In this document: positions 44,364 to 53,652 of the stretch, piece after piece
How the letters are laid out: every line of letters starts with the position of its first letter
How positions within the stretch are numbered: the stretch's first letter is position 1
From: Mucilaginibacter arboris
GTDB taxonomy: Bacteria > Bacteroidota > Bacteroidia > Sphingobacteriales > Sphingobacteriaceae
DNA: 64,000 bases
Reading direction: 5' to 3'
Assembly (NCBI RefSeq): GCF_009754915.1
Contig: NZ_WPIK01000009.1
Location: 124,001 to 188,000, forward strand
The notes under the pieces: model-generated
Seen by the model: the letters and a program-made list of their open reading frames with translations, nothing else
Told to the model about the DNA's origin: nothing
Databases searched by the model: none
Program-made: the position numbers and the translations under genes

Positions 44364-44774
44364 TTACCGGCTCTTTATCAGTGCAATTCCTAAAAAAATT
44401 AAACTGGTTACTAAAAGTAATGCCCCACTATATAATATAATGATTAAATGATTAGGCTGTGTAAGGCCATGGCCAGTTGCAGAAGCGAAAAAGCCCGCAC
44501 TAACTAAAATTGCCGCCAGCGGAAAAGCAATCCGCAAGGCCAATTGCAAACCAGAGTTCATCTGCGTATTATCTATCAGTAACTGTGCAATCAGGCTAAG
44601 CAATACCAGCACACCGGCATGCGCATGGCCTGCCCGGAACATCGCTTTTTGAAAATCTGTAAGCGGAGTTTTGTCATAACCAGAAAGGATGGTGAGCAGG
44701 TAATAACCGCCATAAGCAATGGTAGGTACAGTAAGGATAGTGATACCGCACATAAGTTTTGAAATCGAGGTCAT
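44364..44774 (-). CDS. Four-helix membrane protein of unknown function
   Basis: A 136-residue protein with four transmembrane segments and conserved-looking polar residues inside the membrane region (FRAGHAHAGVLVLLSL, SATGHGLTQPNHL). His residues at helix ends suggest metal or heme contact but this is speculative. It lies 54 bp downstream of a SnoaL-like gene and a Crp-like regulator, probably in one operon. Confidence 0.7.
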   Translation of the reverse strand: MTSISKLMCGITILTVPTIAYGGYYLLTILSGYDKTPLTDFQKAMFRAGHAHAGVLVLLSLIAQLLIDNTQMNSGLQLALRIAFPLAAILVSAGFFASATGHGLTQPNHLIIILYSGALLLVTSLIFLGIALIKSR

Positions 44775-44828
44775 TATAAAATGAATTGTTTGAAGGAGTT
44801 ATAACTGAAATAATTATTTAGGTAATAC

Positions 44829-45281
44829 TTAACTGATAATCTGGGGGGCTTTAGCCTCTTTAATGCCGGCCTGATATTGTTTTTCTAAACCGTTAAATAC
44901 AACAAGTGTGTCTTCGTGTACATCCAATTCCACTACCTTGCCCCATTTAAGCGTAATGAAATGAACACCTTTGTTAAGGTAGGAATCCCCATTATTCAAC
45001 GTTGCGGTAGCTGTCCAACGCACAATGGCAAGTGTGTTGTGCGGCCAACCAATTACGTTGATATGCTTAACGGTAATGTACAGGTTAGGTGTTAAGCGGG
45101 CTAACCTTTCCAGCCAAGCTTTTACAGCAATCCTGTCATGACGAACGCCGCCCATAGCATGGTCTCCTGCAAAGGTGTGTTTTACATTCGGCGCCATATC
45201 TTTAATCAGTTCATCAAAGCGGCGTTCATTTACTAATTTAAATGATTTTTTAACAAGTTTTTTTACGATGTAGTGGTACAT
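44829..45281 (-). CDS. SnoaL/NTF2-like protein
   Basis: A 150-residue cone-shaped alpha+beta fold. Typical strand/helix alternation is RFDELIKDMAPNVKHTFAG, VKAWLERLARLTPNLYITVKHINVIGWPHN, LAIVRWTATATLNNGDSYLNKGVHFITLKWGKVVELDVHEDT. The family covers small-molecule isomerases, cyclases and binding proteins. Its promoter region (45282-45352) contains TAATTTTG and TAACTTTG on the minus strand, both fitting TAnnTTTG. Confidence 0.8.
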   Translation of the reverse strand: MYHYIVKKLVKKSFKLVNERRFDELIKDMAPNVKHTFAGDHAMGGVRHDRIAVKAWLERLARLTPNLYITVKHINVIGWPHNTLAIVRWTATATLNNGDSYLNKGVHFITLKWGKVVELDVHEDTLVVFNGLEKQYQAGIKEAKAPQIIS

Positions 45282-45352
45282 AATTTTTGTGTTTTGATTT
45301 AAACAAAATTAGTATGCCTGCCTGGCCTGTACCTGACACATTTGTTACAAAG

Positions 45353-45943
45353 TTAAAGGCCAACAATTTTTTTTCTGATCCGGCTAAGTGATGGCCGTTC
45401 AATGCCCAGGTAAGAAGAAAGATGGGTAAGGGAGATGCGGTTAAAAAGATTTGCGTTTTGTTTTATAAAGTCCAGGTAGCGTTGTTCGGCATCGTCAAAC
45501 TGGAAACTCTCGATCCGCTTTTGCTGCATCTTGAGCACTTCTTCGGCTATCAATCGGCCGTTTCGTTCAAAACCAACATACTTGTCGTATCCTTTTTGAA
45601 TATGAGCGTATGGAACGGTGATAAGGGTAGTTGGTTCCAGGCACTGAAAATTGTACCTACTGGGTTTATGCATAATCAAAGAAGTGTAATCTGTGGCGTA
45701 TTCCCTTTCTTTCACAAACGCAATCGTAATTTCTTCACCCAGGTTATTAATGTAATAGCTTCTTATCAGCCCACTGGTTACAAATCCTAACTGATGGTTC
45801 TTTTTGCCGGCTTCAACAAAATACTCACGCGGCTTCAGGGTTTGAAGGGTAAACCCACTTTGAAAATAATCCCATTCCTCCTGCGTAACTCTTGGGTTAA
45901 GCTGCATGATGGCCTGTCGATAAATTTCAATGTCGGTATGCAT
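45353..45943 (-). CDS. Crp/Fnr-family transcriptional regulator
   Basis: A 196-residue protein with an N-terminal cyclic-nucleotide-binding-type beta barrel (about 25-115) and a C-terminal winged helix (about 150-196, ISLTHLSSYLGIERPSLSRIRKKI). The recognition helix resembles the Bacteroidota Crp-like group, which lacks a clear cAMP pocket. It is encoded just upstream of the SnoaL-like and four-helix genes, its likely targets, and divergent from the ABC operon. Confidence 0.88.
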   Translation of the reverse strand: MHTDIEIYRQAIMQLNPRVTQEEWDYFQSGFTLQTLKPREYFVEAGKKNHQLGFVTSGLIRSYYINNLGEEITIAFVKEREYATDYTSLIMHKPSRYNFQCLEPTTLITVPYAHIQKGYDKYVGFERNGRLIAEEVLKMQQKRIESFQFDDAEQRYLDFIKQNANLFNRISLTHLSSYLGIERPSLSRIRKKIVGL

Positions 45944-46243
45944 AATAGTTGGGCTTTAGAACAAAAATTCCTATGAGCAATTTATAAAATTTAGTTTAAG
46001 AGCCAAATTAATTAAAGGCGAATCTAAAAGCCTGTTAAATTTCTATCAAAAAAATGATAATGCTTCTTTTATGCCATCAATTTTGTTTTTGAAGAGGAAA
46101 GAACCAGAAAAGGATAAAGATTTGGTAATTTTTACCTGATAAAAGAAGCATATAAAATAAACTGAACAAATTTTAACAGGCCCTAAGGTGAGAATAGTGC
46201 CGATTTAGTGTTTTTATTTTCTCAAAAAATATTTTAAAAAATA

Positions 46244-46300
46244 TTTGCATCTCCATTATTGTTATCTACATTTGTAGTGTACTATTTATCTAATACACTA
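46244..46300 (+). promoter_or_regulatory. Consensus promoter with overlapping GntR/YtrA-type operator
   Basis: TTTG (46244-46247), a 19-bp spacer and TACATTTG (46267-46274) match the full Bacteroidota consensus. Immediately downstream, TAGTGTA (46275-46281) and TACACTA (46294-46300) form a 7-bp perfect inverted repeat that covers the expected start site and ends 3 nt before the ATG. A repressor bound there would block initiation. The operon encodes its own GntR regulator, the obvious candidate. Confidence 0.75.
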
Positions 46301-46303
46301 ATT

Positions 46304-47134
46304 ATGATAAAGATTTCTAATTTAACTTTTGGATACAGCAGGAAAAAAATTCTGTTTCAGGACTTAAACCTGCAAATGCAGGAAGGGCATATTTATGGTT
46401 TGCTGGGTAAAAATGGTGCAGGTAAATCTACTTTACTAAAAAATATTGCCGGTTTGGTTTTTCCGCAACAAGGCGTTTGTGAGGTAAACGGTTTCGATTC
46501 TTCCAAACGTTTGCCTGCATTTTTACAAGACCTTTTTTTTATTCCGGAAGAAGTTTACATGCCGGCGTTAACCGCTGCACAGTTTATTAAAAGTACAGGT
46601 CATTTTTATCCTGCTTTTGATGAAAAGCAGTTTAACCAAATGCTGGATGAGTTTGACGTGCCAGCGGACACTTTGCTAAACAAATTATCCTTCGGCCAGC
46701 AAAAAAAGGTGATCATTGCTTTTGGCCTCTCCACAAATACCTCGCTTTTAATTATGGACGAGCCGACCAACGGTTTGGATATTCCTTCTAAAAGCCAGTT
46801 TCGCAAAATCATTGCTTCTGCTTTAACAGAAAACCGTTGCATTATTATTTCCACGCATCAGGTCCGGGATCTGGATAACCTGATCGATACGGTACTGGTA
46901 GTGCATCAACAAAAAATTATATTGAACAAAAGCCTCGACGAAATTTCTGAAGAACTGAAATTCAGTACCGTAGCAACTGTCGGCAGCGATGTTTTATATG
47001 CAGAAGAAAGCGTTCGCGGAATGAATACCATCACCCAAAACACCAATGGCAGCTACAGCAAGGTGGATTTGGAGCTGCTTTTTAACGCCATCATCAATGA
47101 TAAAAACACCATTACCGAAATTTTAAACAGATAA
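46304..47134 (+). CDS. ABC transporter ATP-binding protein
   Basis: A 276-residue ATPase. Walker A is GLLGKNGAGKSTLL, the signature is LSFGQQKK, Walker B is LLIMDEPTNGLD and the switch His is in ISTHQ. The ATG at 46304 is the family start; the longer frame runs into the operator. It pairs with the next gene's membrane protein, and the operon layout is of the YtrA type, where such exporters respond to envelope stress or antibiotics. Confidence 0.93.
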   Translation: MIKISNLTFGYSRKKILFQDLNLQMQEGHIYGLLGKNGAGKSTLLKNIAGLVFPQQGVCEVNGFDSSKRLPAFLQDLFFIPEEVYMPALTAAQFIKSTGHFYPAFDEKQFNQMLDEFDVPADTLLNKLSFGQQKKVIIAFGLSTNTSLLIMDEPTNGLDIPSKSQFRKIIASALTENRCIIISTHQVRDLDNLIDTVLVVHQQKIILNKSLDEISEELKFSTVATVGSDVLYAEESVRGMNTITQNTNGSYSKVDLELLFNAIINDKNTITEILNR

Positions 47135-47137
47135 GCC

Positions 47138-47917
47138 ATGAACCAGACTTTTAATATCAACAGGTTTTCCATGCTTTTTAAAAAGCATACCCTCGAAAAC
47201 TATAAAACGTATTTAATGTCGGTCGGAGTTTTAGCCGGCTTGTTGGTTTTGTTTATGGGCATTGCTTCTTACGCGAATGATGGATATTTATTATTAGGCT
47301 TTCAGGAAGCTTTTTTTGTTATTTTTTTGCTGTTGGCCGGCTGTATTTTTACCAGTTTGGTTTTTGCTGATCTGGGCGATAAAAAGAAAGCCATACCGGC
47401 ATTAACCTTACCTGCCTCGCACTTTGAAAAGTATTTGGTGAGCTGGCTGTATTCCTTCCTCATCTTCCAATTGCTGTATGTTGCCCTGTTTTATTTGATC
47501 GCGGCACTAATCATTAGTTTTGGCCATGATGTGCCAGGCCGCGAAAATGTGCTGTTAGACTTATTTGATAAAGACCGGATGGCTTATATGGCTTTTGTTC
47601 TTTATCCATTCATCCATTCTGTTATTTTATTCGGCGCTATTTATTTCGAGAAGCTGCATTTCATCAAAACCGGCTTTGCTTTTTTTACAGGTATTTTCTT
47701 ACTCGGCTTATTAAACAGGCCAATCATCTCTTCTATGATTGATGAAACGATTAGAGGCACTACGATTTTTAGTCCGCTTGATATTACAGATGGAAAAAAT
47801 TACTGGACAATCTTTCCACCGGAAATCCAAAAGCAAACAATAGGCATCGTATTAGGAATAATTGTAGTGATATTATGGGTTAGCGCCTACTTCAGGCTTA
47901 AGGAAAAGGAGGTTTAA
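47138..47917 (+). CDS. ABC transporter membrane subunit
   Basis: A 259-residue protein with six predicted transmembrane helices. It follows the ATPase by 3 bp and precedes the GntR gene by 2 bp, so it is the permease of the same exporter. There is no sequence motif beyond the hydrophobic pattern. Confidence 0.85.
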   Translation: MNQTFNINRFSMLFKKHTLENYKTYLMSVGVLAGLLVLFMGIASYANDGYLLLGFQEAFFVIFLLLAGCIFTSLVFADLGDKKKAIPALTLPASHFEKYLVSWLYSFLIFQLLYVALFYLIAALIISFGHDVPGRENVLLDLFDKDRMAYMAFVLYPFIHSVILFGAIYFEKLHFIKTGFAFFTGIFLLGLLNRPIISSMIDETIRGTTIFSPLDITDGKNYWTIFPPEIQKQTIGIVLGIIVVILWVSAYFRLKEKEV

Positions 47918-47919
47918 CA

Positions 47920-48294
47920 ATGGATTTTAGAGATAACGAGCCTATATACATGCAAATTGCAGCTTATGTAAGCGAAAATATAACCTTGGATAAATGGCAG
48001 GCCGAGCAGAAAATTCAATCAGTGAGAGATCTGGCAGTAGAGTTACAGGTAAACCCAAATACGGTTGCGCGTACTTATGATTTCCTGCAAAACCAGGAAG
48101 TGATTTTTAACAAACGCGGGATCGGTTATTTTGTAAGCGCTGATGCTAAAGACAAAGTAAAAAGTTACCGTAAAGAGCGTTTTCTGCAGCAGGAGTTACC
48201 GGAGTTTTTTAAGAACATCTTTCTGTTGGATATAAGTCTGGAAGAAATTGAAAAACGTTACGACGCATTTAAAACACAAAATTATCAGGCATAA
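47920..48294 (+). CDS. GntR-family regulator, YtrA subfamily
   Basis: A 124-residue protein with an N-terminal GntR winged helix (about 8-75, PIYMQIAAYVSENI, QSVRDLAVELQVNPNTVARTYDFLQNQEVIFNKRGIGYFV) and a short C-terminal helical tail. This short form without an effector domain is the YtrA type, which represses its own ABC operon. The inverted repeat at 46275-46300 is the likely operator. Confidence 0.92.
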   Translation: MDFRDNEPIYMQIAAYVSENITLDKWQAEQKIQSVRDLAVELQVNPNTVARTYDFLQNQEVIFNKRGIGYFVSADAKDKVKSYRKERFLQQELPEFFKNIFLLDISLEEIEKRYDAFKTQNYQA

Positions 48295-48304
48295 AAACAG
48301 CATC

Positions 48305-49024
48305 ATGAAAACAAGCAGTAAGTTATTTATAACAGCAATATCAATTATCATCATTTCGATGATTACTTATGACTTTGCCCTGCGCGCCGAATACAAAAAA
48401 GGCACTTATAAAAGCAGGCTGTATGGGTTTGAAAAAACAATAGCTTTTAATGGTTTCAACACAATTGATAACCGCGCTGCTAACCTTATTTCAATCCAGG
48501 TTGAGAAGGGCAATGAGCCAGGGGTATGGGTAAAAAGCGTCTGGAAAGACCGGTTCAGGATTTCGCGTAACGGAAACGCATTGGTTATTGAAGTAGCTAA
48601 CAAGCAATCAACGCGTGTAAGCGCTTATGATAACAGCATTACTATTGTTTGTCCTTCGCTGGACAAAGTAACTACAGCTCCTTATCTTGGTAAATCAGGC
48701 ATGAACCTGCTTCATTCCAGAGGTACAACAACTGTAGTGGGTTTTACTTTAGATAGATTATCTTTAGAAATAAGTAAAGGTGTAGATTTATTTTTAAAAA
48801 GAAACAAGATTGCTGATTTACAGGCACGGGTAGGAGATGAGTTATCTGATAATGCAAAACTGACTATTTCTTCAAACAACCAGATCAATAATGCGAAAAT
48901 TACTGTACCAGGCAAAAATGGATTGGAAATAGAAAATTCTGTTATTACTCAAAGAAATTTCACTATTGCTGATAGCGCCACAGTTACTTTTAGCGGAAAA
49001 TTTTTGAAGCTGATTGGAAAATAA
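48305..49024 (+). CDS. Membrane-anchored DUF2807-like protein
   Basis: A 239-residue product with an N-terminal membrane or signal segment (about 5-25) and a repetitive beta-helix-like body with short strand periods (LSLEISKGVDLFLKRNKIADLQARVGDELSDNAKLTISSNNQINNAKI). DUF2807-type 'putative adhesin' domains look alike. Being the fourth gene of the exporter operon suggests an envelope role. The ATG at 48305 is preferred; the longer frame overlaps the GntR gene. A sister motif lies at 48292-48303. Confidence 0.75.
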   Translation: MKTSSKLFITAISIIIISMITYDFALRAEYKKGTYKSRLYGFEKTIAFNGFNTIDNRAANLISIQVEKGNEPGVWVKSVWKDRFRISRNGNALVIEVANKQSTRVSAYDNSITIVCPSLDKVTTAPYLGKSGMNLLHSRGTTTVVGFTLDRLSLEISKGVDLFLKRNKIADLQARVGDELSDNAKLTISSNNQINNAKITVPGKNGLEIENSVITQRNFTIADSATVTFSGKFLKLIGK

Positions 49025-49064
49025 CTAACCCGATTTTATGGACCTGACTTCATTACAAATAATC

Positions 49065-49259
49065 ATGAAAAAAATAATATCTAATTTAAACCTTTACATA
49101 CTTCTTTTAGCACCTGTTTTTTTAATTGCGCTTGTCGGAATCGTTTATCACAGCATAAATGTCAACTTGCCAGATGTACAAACAGAAATTACCGGATTAT
49201 TTAATAAAAGAACAATTTTTCAGATTTTATGCGAGGTAGTAAAAGAACAGATCTGGTAA
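49065..49259 (+). CDS. Small membrane protein of unknown function
   Basis: A 64-residue product starting MKKIISNLNLYILLLAPVFLIALVGIVYH, with one transmembrane segment and a polar tail. An ATG at 49038 would add nine residues. It follows the DUF2807-like gene by about 40 bp on the same strand, so it may be part of the exporter operon. No family is recognised. Confidence 0.5.
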   Translation: MKKIISNLNLYILLLAPVFLIALVGIVYHSINVNLPDVQTEITGLFNKRTIFQILCEVVKEQIW

Positions 49260-49355
49260 TTGCAGATACTTCTTTTATCGGGTAAAAACTGTTAAACCTT
49301 TTATTTTTTAAACATTAACACTAATTTTTTACTGGTAAAAGAAGCATATAAAGAA

Positions 49356-49958
49356 ATGGATAGACCTTTAAAGGGATTAGTGCTGGCAGGAGGTAGGAGC
49401 ACGCGGATGAGCGTAAGCAAAGCAGAAATGGTTTGGCATGGAAAAGAGCAGCAATATTATCTGGCAGACTTATTAAAGAGTTGTTGCGGAGATGTTTTTA
49501 TTTCGTGTAGGAGAGAGCAGGTAAATCGAATTAATCCCGATTATCAAACTATTCCCGACCAATATGTTAATGCCGGCCCTTTAGAAGCTATTTTAACTGC
49601 TTTTCAAAAATATCCCGCTACTGCCTGGATGGTAATAGCTTGCGATTTACCATTGATGGATTTGCAGACCTTAAAATTTTTAAAGAAGGAAAGGGATGAA
49701 TTGAAAATAGCAACAGTGTTTGAAAATCAGGAAGATGGGTTACCGGAACCTTTAATTGGAATCTGGGAGCCCGAAAGTTATGAATTGCTCAAAATGTATC
49801 AGCAAAAAGAGCATTTATCTTTAAGAAAAATACTGATTAAGCATGGTGCAAAAATTATTAAAGCACCGGAAACCGATGCTTTAATGAACGCCAATACGCC
49901 CGAGGATGCAAAACGTATAGCTGAGGTTTTATCGGAAAAAGCTTCTTTTAACAGGTAA
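49356..49958 (+). CDS. mobA: MobA-like molybdenum cofactor guanylyltransferase
   Basis: A 200-residue nucleotidyltransferase. The nucleotide loop is GLVLAGGRSTRMSVSKAEMVWHGK, followed by DQYVNAGPLEAI and the metal site VIACDLPLM. MobA links GMP to molybdopterin; related family members act on other cofactors. The Lys of the usual RMG..K motif is present as SKAEM. No other molybdenum gene is in view. The C-terminus ASFNR is encoded by the left arm of the next hairpin. Confidence 0.8.
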   Translation: MDRPLKGLVLAGGRSTRMSVSKAEMVWHGKEQQYYLADLLKSCCGDVFISCRREQVNRINPDYQTIPDQYVNAGPLEAILTAFQKYPATAWMVIACDLPLMDLQTLKFLKKERDELKIATVFENQEDGLPEPLIGIWEPESYELLKMYQQKEHLSLRKILIKHGAKIIKAPETDALMNANTPEDAKRIAEVLSEKASFNR

Positions 49959-49980
49959 ATTTTTACCTGTTAAAAGAAGC
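49941..49980. terminator. Bidirectional hairpin from an inverted pair of the 12-mer core
   Basis: GCTTCTTTTAACAGGTAAA (49941-49959) and its exact complement (49962-49980) form a 19-bp stem with a 2-nt loop. The mobA stop TAA (49956-49958) is inside the left arm. It lies between convergent mobA and the fucose synthase gene and could end both transcripts, though the T tracts are short. Confidence 0.75.
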
Positions 49981-49992
49981 ATCAGGATTTAA

Positions 49993-50937
49993 TTATCGTA
50001 CAGCTACGTTTTCGGCTTTATCAAGAAAATCCTGATAAGCAAGCTTAATTCCTTCCTCTAATTCAATTTTGTGTTTCCAGCCTTTAGCATGCAGCTTGGT
50101 TACATCCATTAATTTGCGTGGCGTACCGTCAGGTTTGGTAAAATCAAAAGTAATTTCACCTTCAAATCCAACGATCCTTTTAATGAGATAAGCTAATTCT
50201 TTAATGGTTAGATCGGTTCCCACACCAACGTTTATCGGATCTGGTTCACTGTAATTTTCCATCAAAAAGAAACATGCTTCTGCAAGGTCATCTGCAAATA
50301 AAAATTCTCTTTTTGGCCTGCCCGAACCCCAGATCACCACTTCGTTTTTACCTTCAACCTTTGCCTCATGAAAGCGGCGGATCATTGCCGGCAAAACATG
50401 AGAATTCTGCGGGTGGTAATTATCGTTATATCCATACAAATTAGTTGGCATAACCGATATAAAGTCGCAGCCGTACTGTGCACGGTAAGCATCGCACATT
50501 TTTATGCCCGCAATCTTTGCAATAGCATAAGGTTCGTTGGTTTCTTCCAAAGGGCCGGTTAAAAGATAATCTTCTTTTAAAGGCTGGGGCGCCATCTTCG
50601 GATAGATACAGCTCGACCCTAAAAACATCAGTTTTTTTACCTTGTTAAGGTAAGACTGGTAAATAACATTGTTTTGGATGGAAAGATTTTCATAAATAAA
50701 ATCTGCCCGGTAAACATTGTTCGCAATGATCCCGCCAACTTTTGCCGCTGCTAAAAATACATAATCAGGTTTTTCTGCGGAGAAAAACTCAGCAACCGCC
50801 TGTTGGTTTCGCAGATCAAGTTCTTTTGAAGAACGGGTAATGATATTTTCGTAACCTTCTGCAACAAGTTTTCTAACAATAGCCGAACCAACCATTCCAT
50901 TGTGTCCGGCTACATATATTTTGGCATTTTTTTCCAA
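49993..50937 (-). CDS. fcl: GDP-L-fucose synthase
   Basis: A 314-residue SDR epimerase/reductase. The NADP loop is [14 protein letters not shown], the catalytic Ser is in [17 protein letters not shown], and Tyr-x3-Lys is in [17 protein letters not shown]. It converts GDP-4-keto-6-deoxymannose to GDP-L-fucose. It is 34 bp downstream of gmd, the preceding step, so the locus builds a fucose-containing glycan. Confidence 0.95.
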   Translation of the reverse strand: MEKNAKIYVAGHNGMVGSAIVRKLVAEGYENIITRSSKELDLRNQQAVAEFFSAEKPDYVFLAAAKVGGIIANNVYRADFIYENLSIQNNVIYQSYLNKVKKLMFLGSSCIYPKMAPQPLKEDYLLTGPLEETNEPYAIAKIAGIKMCDAYRAQYGCDFISVMPTNLYGYNDNYHPQNSHVLPAMIRRFHEAKVEGKNEVVIWGSGRPKREFLFADDLAEACFFLMENYSEPDPINVGVGTDLTIKELAYLIKRIVGFEGEITFDFTKPDGTPRKLMDVTKLHAKGWKHKIELEEGIKLAYQDFLDKAENVAVR

Positions 50938-50971
50938 TATTTTGATGTTTAATTAAAAAAACGAAGCGTTT

Positions 50972-52087
50972 TTATTCGTATTGGTTCTTGATGGCGTAAC
51001 CTAATTCTTTTAAAGCTTTTTCTTTAGTAAAGAGTTTTAAGTCAGATTGCATCATATCCTCAACCAGCATTGGTAAATCATATTTAATTTTCCAGCCCAG
51101 CTTTGTAATTGCTTTTGTTGGGTCGCCAATTAATAATTCAACCTCGGTAGGGCGGAAATAGGCCGGATCTACCGCTACTACTTCTTTTCCTATTTCTACC
51201 TGATATTCTGGATTGCTGCAGGAAACAACGTATCCTTTTTCATTAACACCTTCACCTTTAAACTCAACCTCAATTCCGGCTTCTTTAAAAGCCATTTTTA
51301 CAAAGTCGCGTACAGGTGTGGTTATCCCGGTTGCAATAACATAATCTTCCGGTTTTTCCTGTTGTAATATCAGCCACATGGCTTCAACGTAATCTTTTGC
51401 ATGTCCCCAATCGCGGCGTGCATCTAAATTACCTAAGTATAATTTTTTCTGCAAACCTAAAGCAATCTTGGCAGCACCGCGGGTAATTTTACGGGTTACA
51501 AAAGTTTCGCCGCGTAACGGGCTTTCATGGTTAAATAATATGCCGTTACAAGCATACATGTCATAAGCTTCGCGGTAATTTACGGTGATCCAATAGCCAT
51601 ATAATTTAGCTACAGCGTAAGGCGAACGCGGATAAAAAGGTGTAGTTTCTGATTGAGGTACAGCTTGCACTAAACCGTAAAGTTCTGATGTGGAAGCCTG
51701 ATATACTTTAGTTTTTTTGGTTAAACCTAATAAACGAACGGCTTCTAAAATTCTCAAGGTACCGATACCATCGGCGTTAGCGGTGTATTCAGGCGTGTCA
51801 AAACTCACTTTAACATGAGACATTGCCCCTAAATTGTAAATTTCATCCGGTTGTATTTGTTGAATAATACGGATGAGATTGGTTGAATCAGACAAATCAC
51901 CATAATGCATAAAAAAACTAACATTATCTTCATGCGGGTCTTGATACAAGTGGTCTATACGGTCTGTATTAAAAGAAGAACTTCTGCGTTTAATGCCATG
52001 TACTTCGTAATCTTTAGATAGTAATAACTCTGCAAGATAGGCGCCGTCCTGACCGGTGATCCCTGTAACCAAGGCTTTCTTTTTCAT
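50972..52087 (-). CDS. gmd: GDP-mannose 4,6-dehydratase
   Basis: A 371-residue extended SDR. The N-terminal NADP motif is [16 protein letters not shown], the active site is STSELYG and Tyr-x3-Lys is in [12 protein letters not shown], with the family's [15 protein letters not shown]. It makes GDP-4-keto-6-deoxymannose from GDP-mannose, the substrate of Fcl. A longer frame in another phase across its start (52014-52265) is not credible. Confidence 0.96.
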   Translation of the reverse strand: MKKKALVTGITGQDGAYLAELLLSKDYEVHGIKRRSSSFNTDRIDHLYQDPHEDNVSFFMHYGDLSDSTNLIRIIQQIQPDEIYNLGAMSHVKVSFDTPEYTANADGIGTLRILEAVRLLGLTKKTKVYQASTSELYGLVQAVPQSETTPFYPRSPYAVAKLYGYWITVNYREAYDMYACNGILFNHESPLRGETFVTRKITRGAAKIALGLQKKLYLGNLDARRDWGHAKDYVEAMWLILQQEKPEDYVIATGITTPVRDFVKMAFKEAGIEVEFKGEGVNEKGYVVSCSNPEYQVEIGKEVVAVDPAYFRPTEVELLIGDPTKAITKLGWKIKYDLPMLVEDMMQSDLKLFTKEKALKELGYAIKNQYE

Positions 52088-52254
52088 ATATTTTTGTTTT
52101 AATTAAGAAAAATCTGTTTAATATTTTACGAATTTTATCAAAGTAAGTTATATAGTTAATTTTAGTAACCACATTTCCATAATATTTTAAAAACATAAAG
52201 TAATTTAACTCTTGCCCCAAATAAAAGTATAAATTAATTGGGGGAAAAGAGAAA

Positions 52255-53652
52255 CTAATAGGCATTTTCTTCGCCTTTTGCTGTATTGATTATGGTCAGA
52301 AATATAATTTTTATATCTAACATTAACGACCAGTTTTCTATATACCAAATATCGTGTTCTACGCGTTTCACCATTTGTTTTGGGTCCCTTGTTTCGCCAC
52401 GGTAACCATTTACTTGTGCCCAGCCTGTAATTCCAGGTTTTAACAATTGCCTGACCATATATTGGTGCACAATTGCTTTGTATTCTTCTGTATGTTTAAT
52501 CATGTGCGGCCTTGGGCCAATAATACTCATGTTTCCAATAAATACATTAAAAAACTGTGGTAATTCATCTATACTGGTTTTACGCATGAAAGCACCAATT
52601 TTTGTAACCCTCGAATCCCCTTTTGTTGCTTGTACATGCTCCAGGTCTTCATTTATCGTCATGCTCCTGAATTTGTAACACCAAAATGGTTTATTGCCCT
52701 TGCCAGAACGTAGCTGCATAAAAAACACCGGGCCTTTTGATTGAAACTTAATGATCACAGCAAGTATAGGTATCAGCCAGGAAAGCAGAAATATAATAAC
52801 ACCAAGGCTGAAAAGAATATCAAACGCACGTTTTACAATGCGATATGTTATATGTTCTAATGGTTCTGACCGCGTACTTAAAACTGGTATTTCATCAAAA
52901 TAGGTATCAATGGCATAATCAGAATTAATTGTTTTGGTAACATCTGGAATAAACTTAAACCGCACACAATTTTGTTCGGCTACTTCAAGCAAGATATTTA
53001 AATTGTTATAATCTTCTGGAAAAAGGGTTGAATAAACTTCTGCTACTTCATTTTCTGCCGCATATTCCATTAAACTTTCTATCGGCCGTATTACTTCCTG
53101 GTTTGATTTATCGATATAGCTTTTTGTTGTATGGTCAAAGAAACCGGCAAAACTATACGACATCTGGTTCTTCAAAAAGTAATCTGCAAGCCTTTTAGCT
53201 GTTTCATTATAACCAATTATAGCAATTTTCTTTTTATACCTAACCCGTTTTATGTGGTATTGTTCAAAGGCCGTTATGACAAACCTGCTGATAATGAATG
53301 CACAGATTTCAAAAACAAAAATGTAGATCAGGAAACTTTTTGAATAAGAAGCATAATTTGTTAATAAAATAACAACATTAAATGTAAGTGCATGCAATAC
53401 AATTGCCCTCCAGCTTTTCTGAAAGATAAATTCCGTTCGTTGTGCTGTTTCACGATGATAAAGCTGCATAAAGAAAGCAGAAGCAATCCAGGTAGCATTA
53501 AAAATCAGCAGGTCTAAATTGTAATGAGAAGATTGAATGAGTGAATTATTCTGACTGTCCCAAAAATAGGCAATCATGAAAGAACAGTTTATTGCAATTA
53601 AATCGCCCAGAAAGAGTAAAACAATTAAAAAAAATATGTAACGGTTTTCCAT
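52255..53652 (-). CDS. Undecaprenyl-phosphate sugar phosphotransferase (WcaJ-like)
   Basis: A 465-residue polyprenyl glycosylphosphotransferase. Four N-terminal membrane helices (about 5-120) are followed by a Rossmann-like region (about 140-235), a fifth helix (about 280-305) and the catalytic C-terminal domain with RSGKGNKPFWCYKFRSM, KTSIDELPQFFNVFIGNMSIIGPRP and KPGITGWAQVNGYRG. It starts repeat-unit assembly by loading a sugar-1-phosphate, typically glucose, onto undecaprenyl phosphate. The sugar is not provable from sequence. Confidence 0.93.
   Translation of the reverse strand: MENRYIFFLIVLLFLGDLIAINCSFMIAYFWDSQNNSLIQSSHYNLDLLIFNATWIASAFFMQLYHRETAQRTEFIFQKSWRAIVLHALTFNVVILLTNYASYSKSFLIYIFVFEICAFIISRFVITAFEQYHIKRVRYKKKIAIIGYNETAKRLADYFLKNQMSYSFAGFFDHTTKSYIDKSNQEVIRPIESLMEYAAENEVAEVYSTLFPEDYNNLNILLEVAEQNCVRFKFIPDVTKTINSDYAIDTYFDEIPVLSTRSEPLEHITYRIVKRAFDILFSLGVIIFLLSWLIPILAVIIKFQSKGPVFFMQLRSGKGNKPFWCYKFRSMTINEDLEHVQATKGDSRVTKIGAFMRKTSIDELPQFFNVFIGNMSIIGPRPHMIKHTEEYKAIVHQYMVRQLLKPGITGWAQVNGYRGETRDPKQMVKRVEHDIWYIENWSLMLDIKIIFLTIINTAKGEENAY

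Noticed and set aside
52014-52265. 83-codon minus-strand frame upstream of gmd
   Set aside because: It overlaps the gmd start and the WcaJ-like stop in another phase and shows no family similarity.
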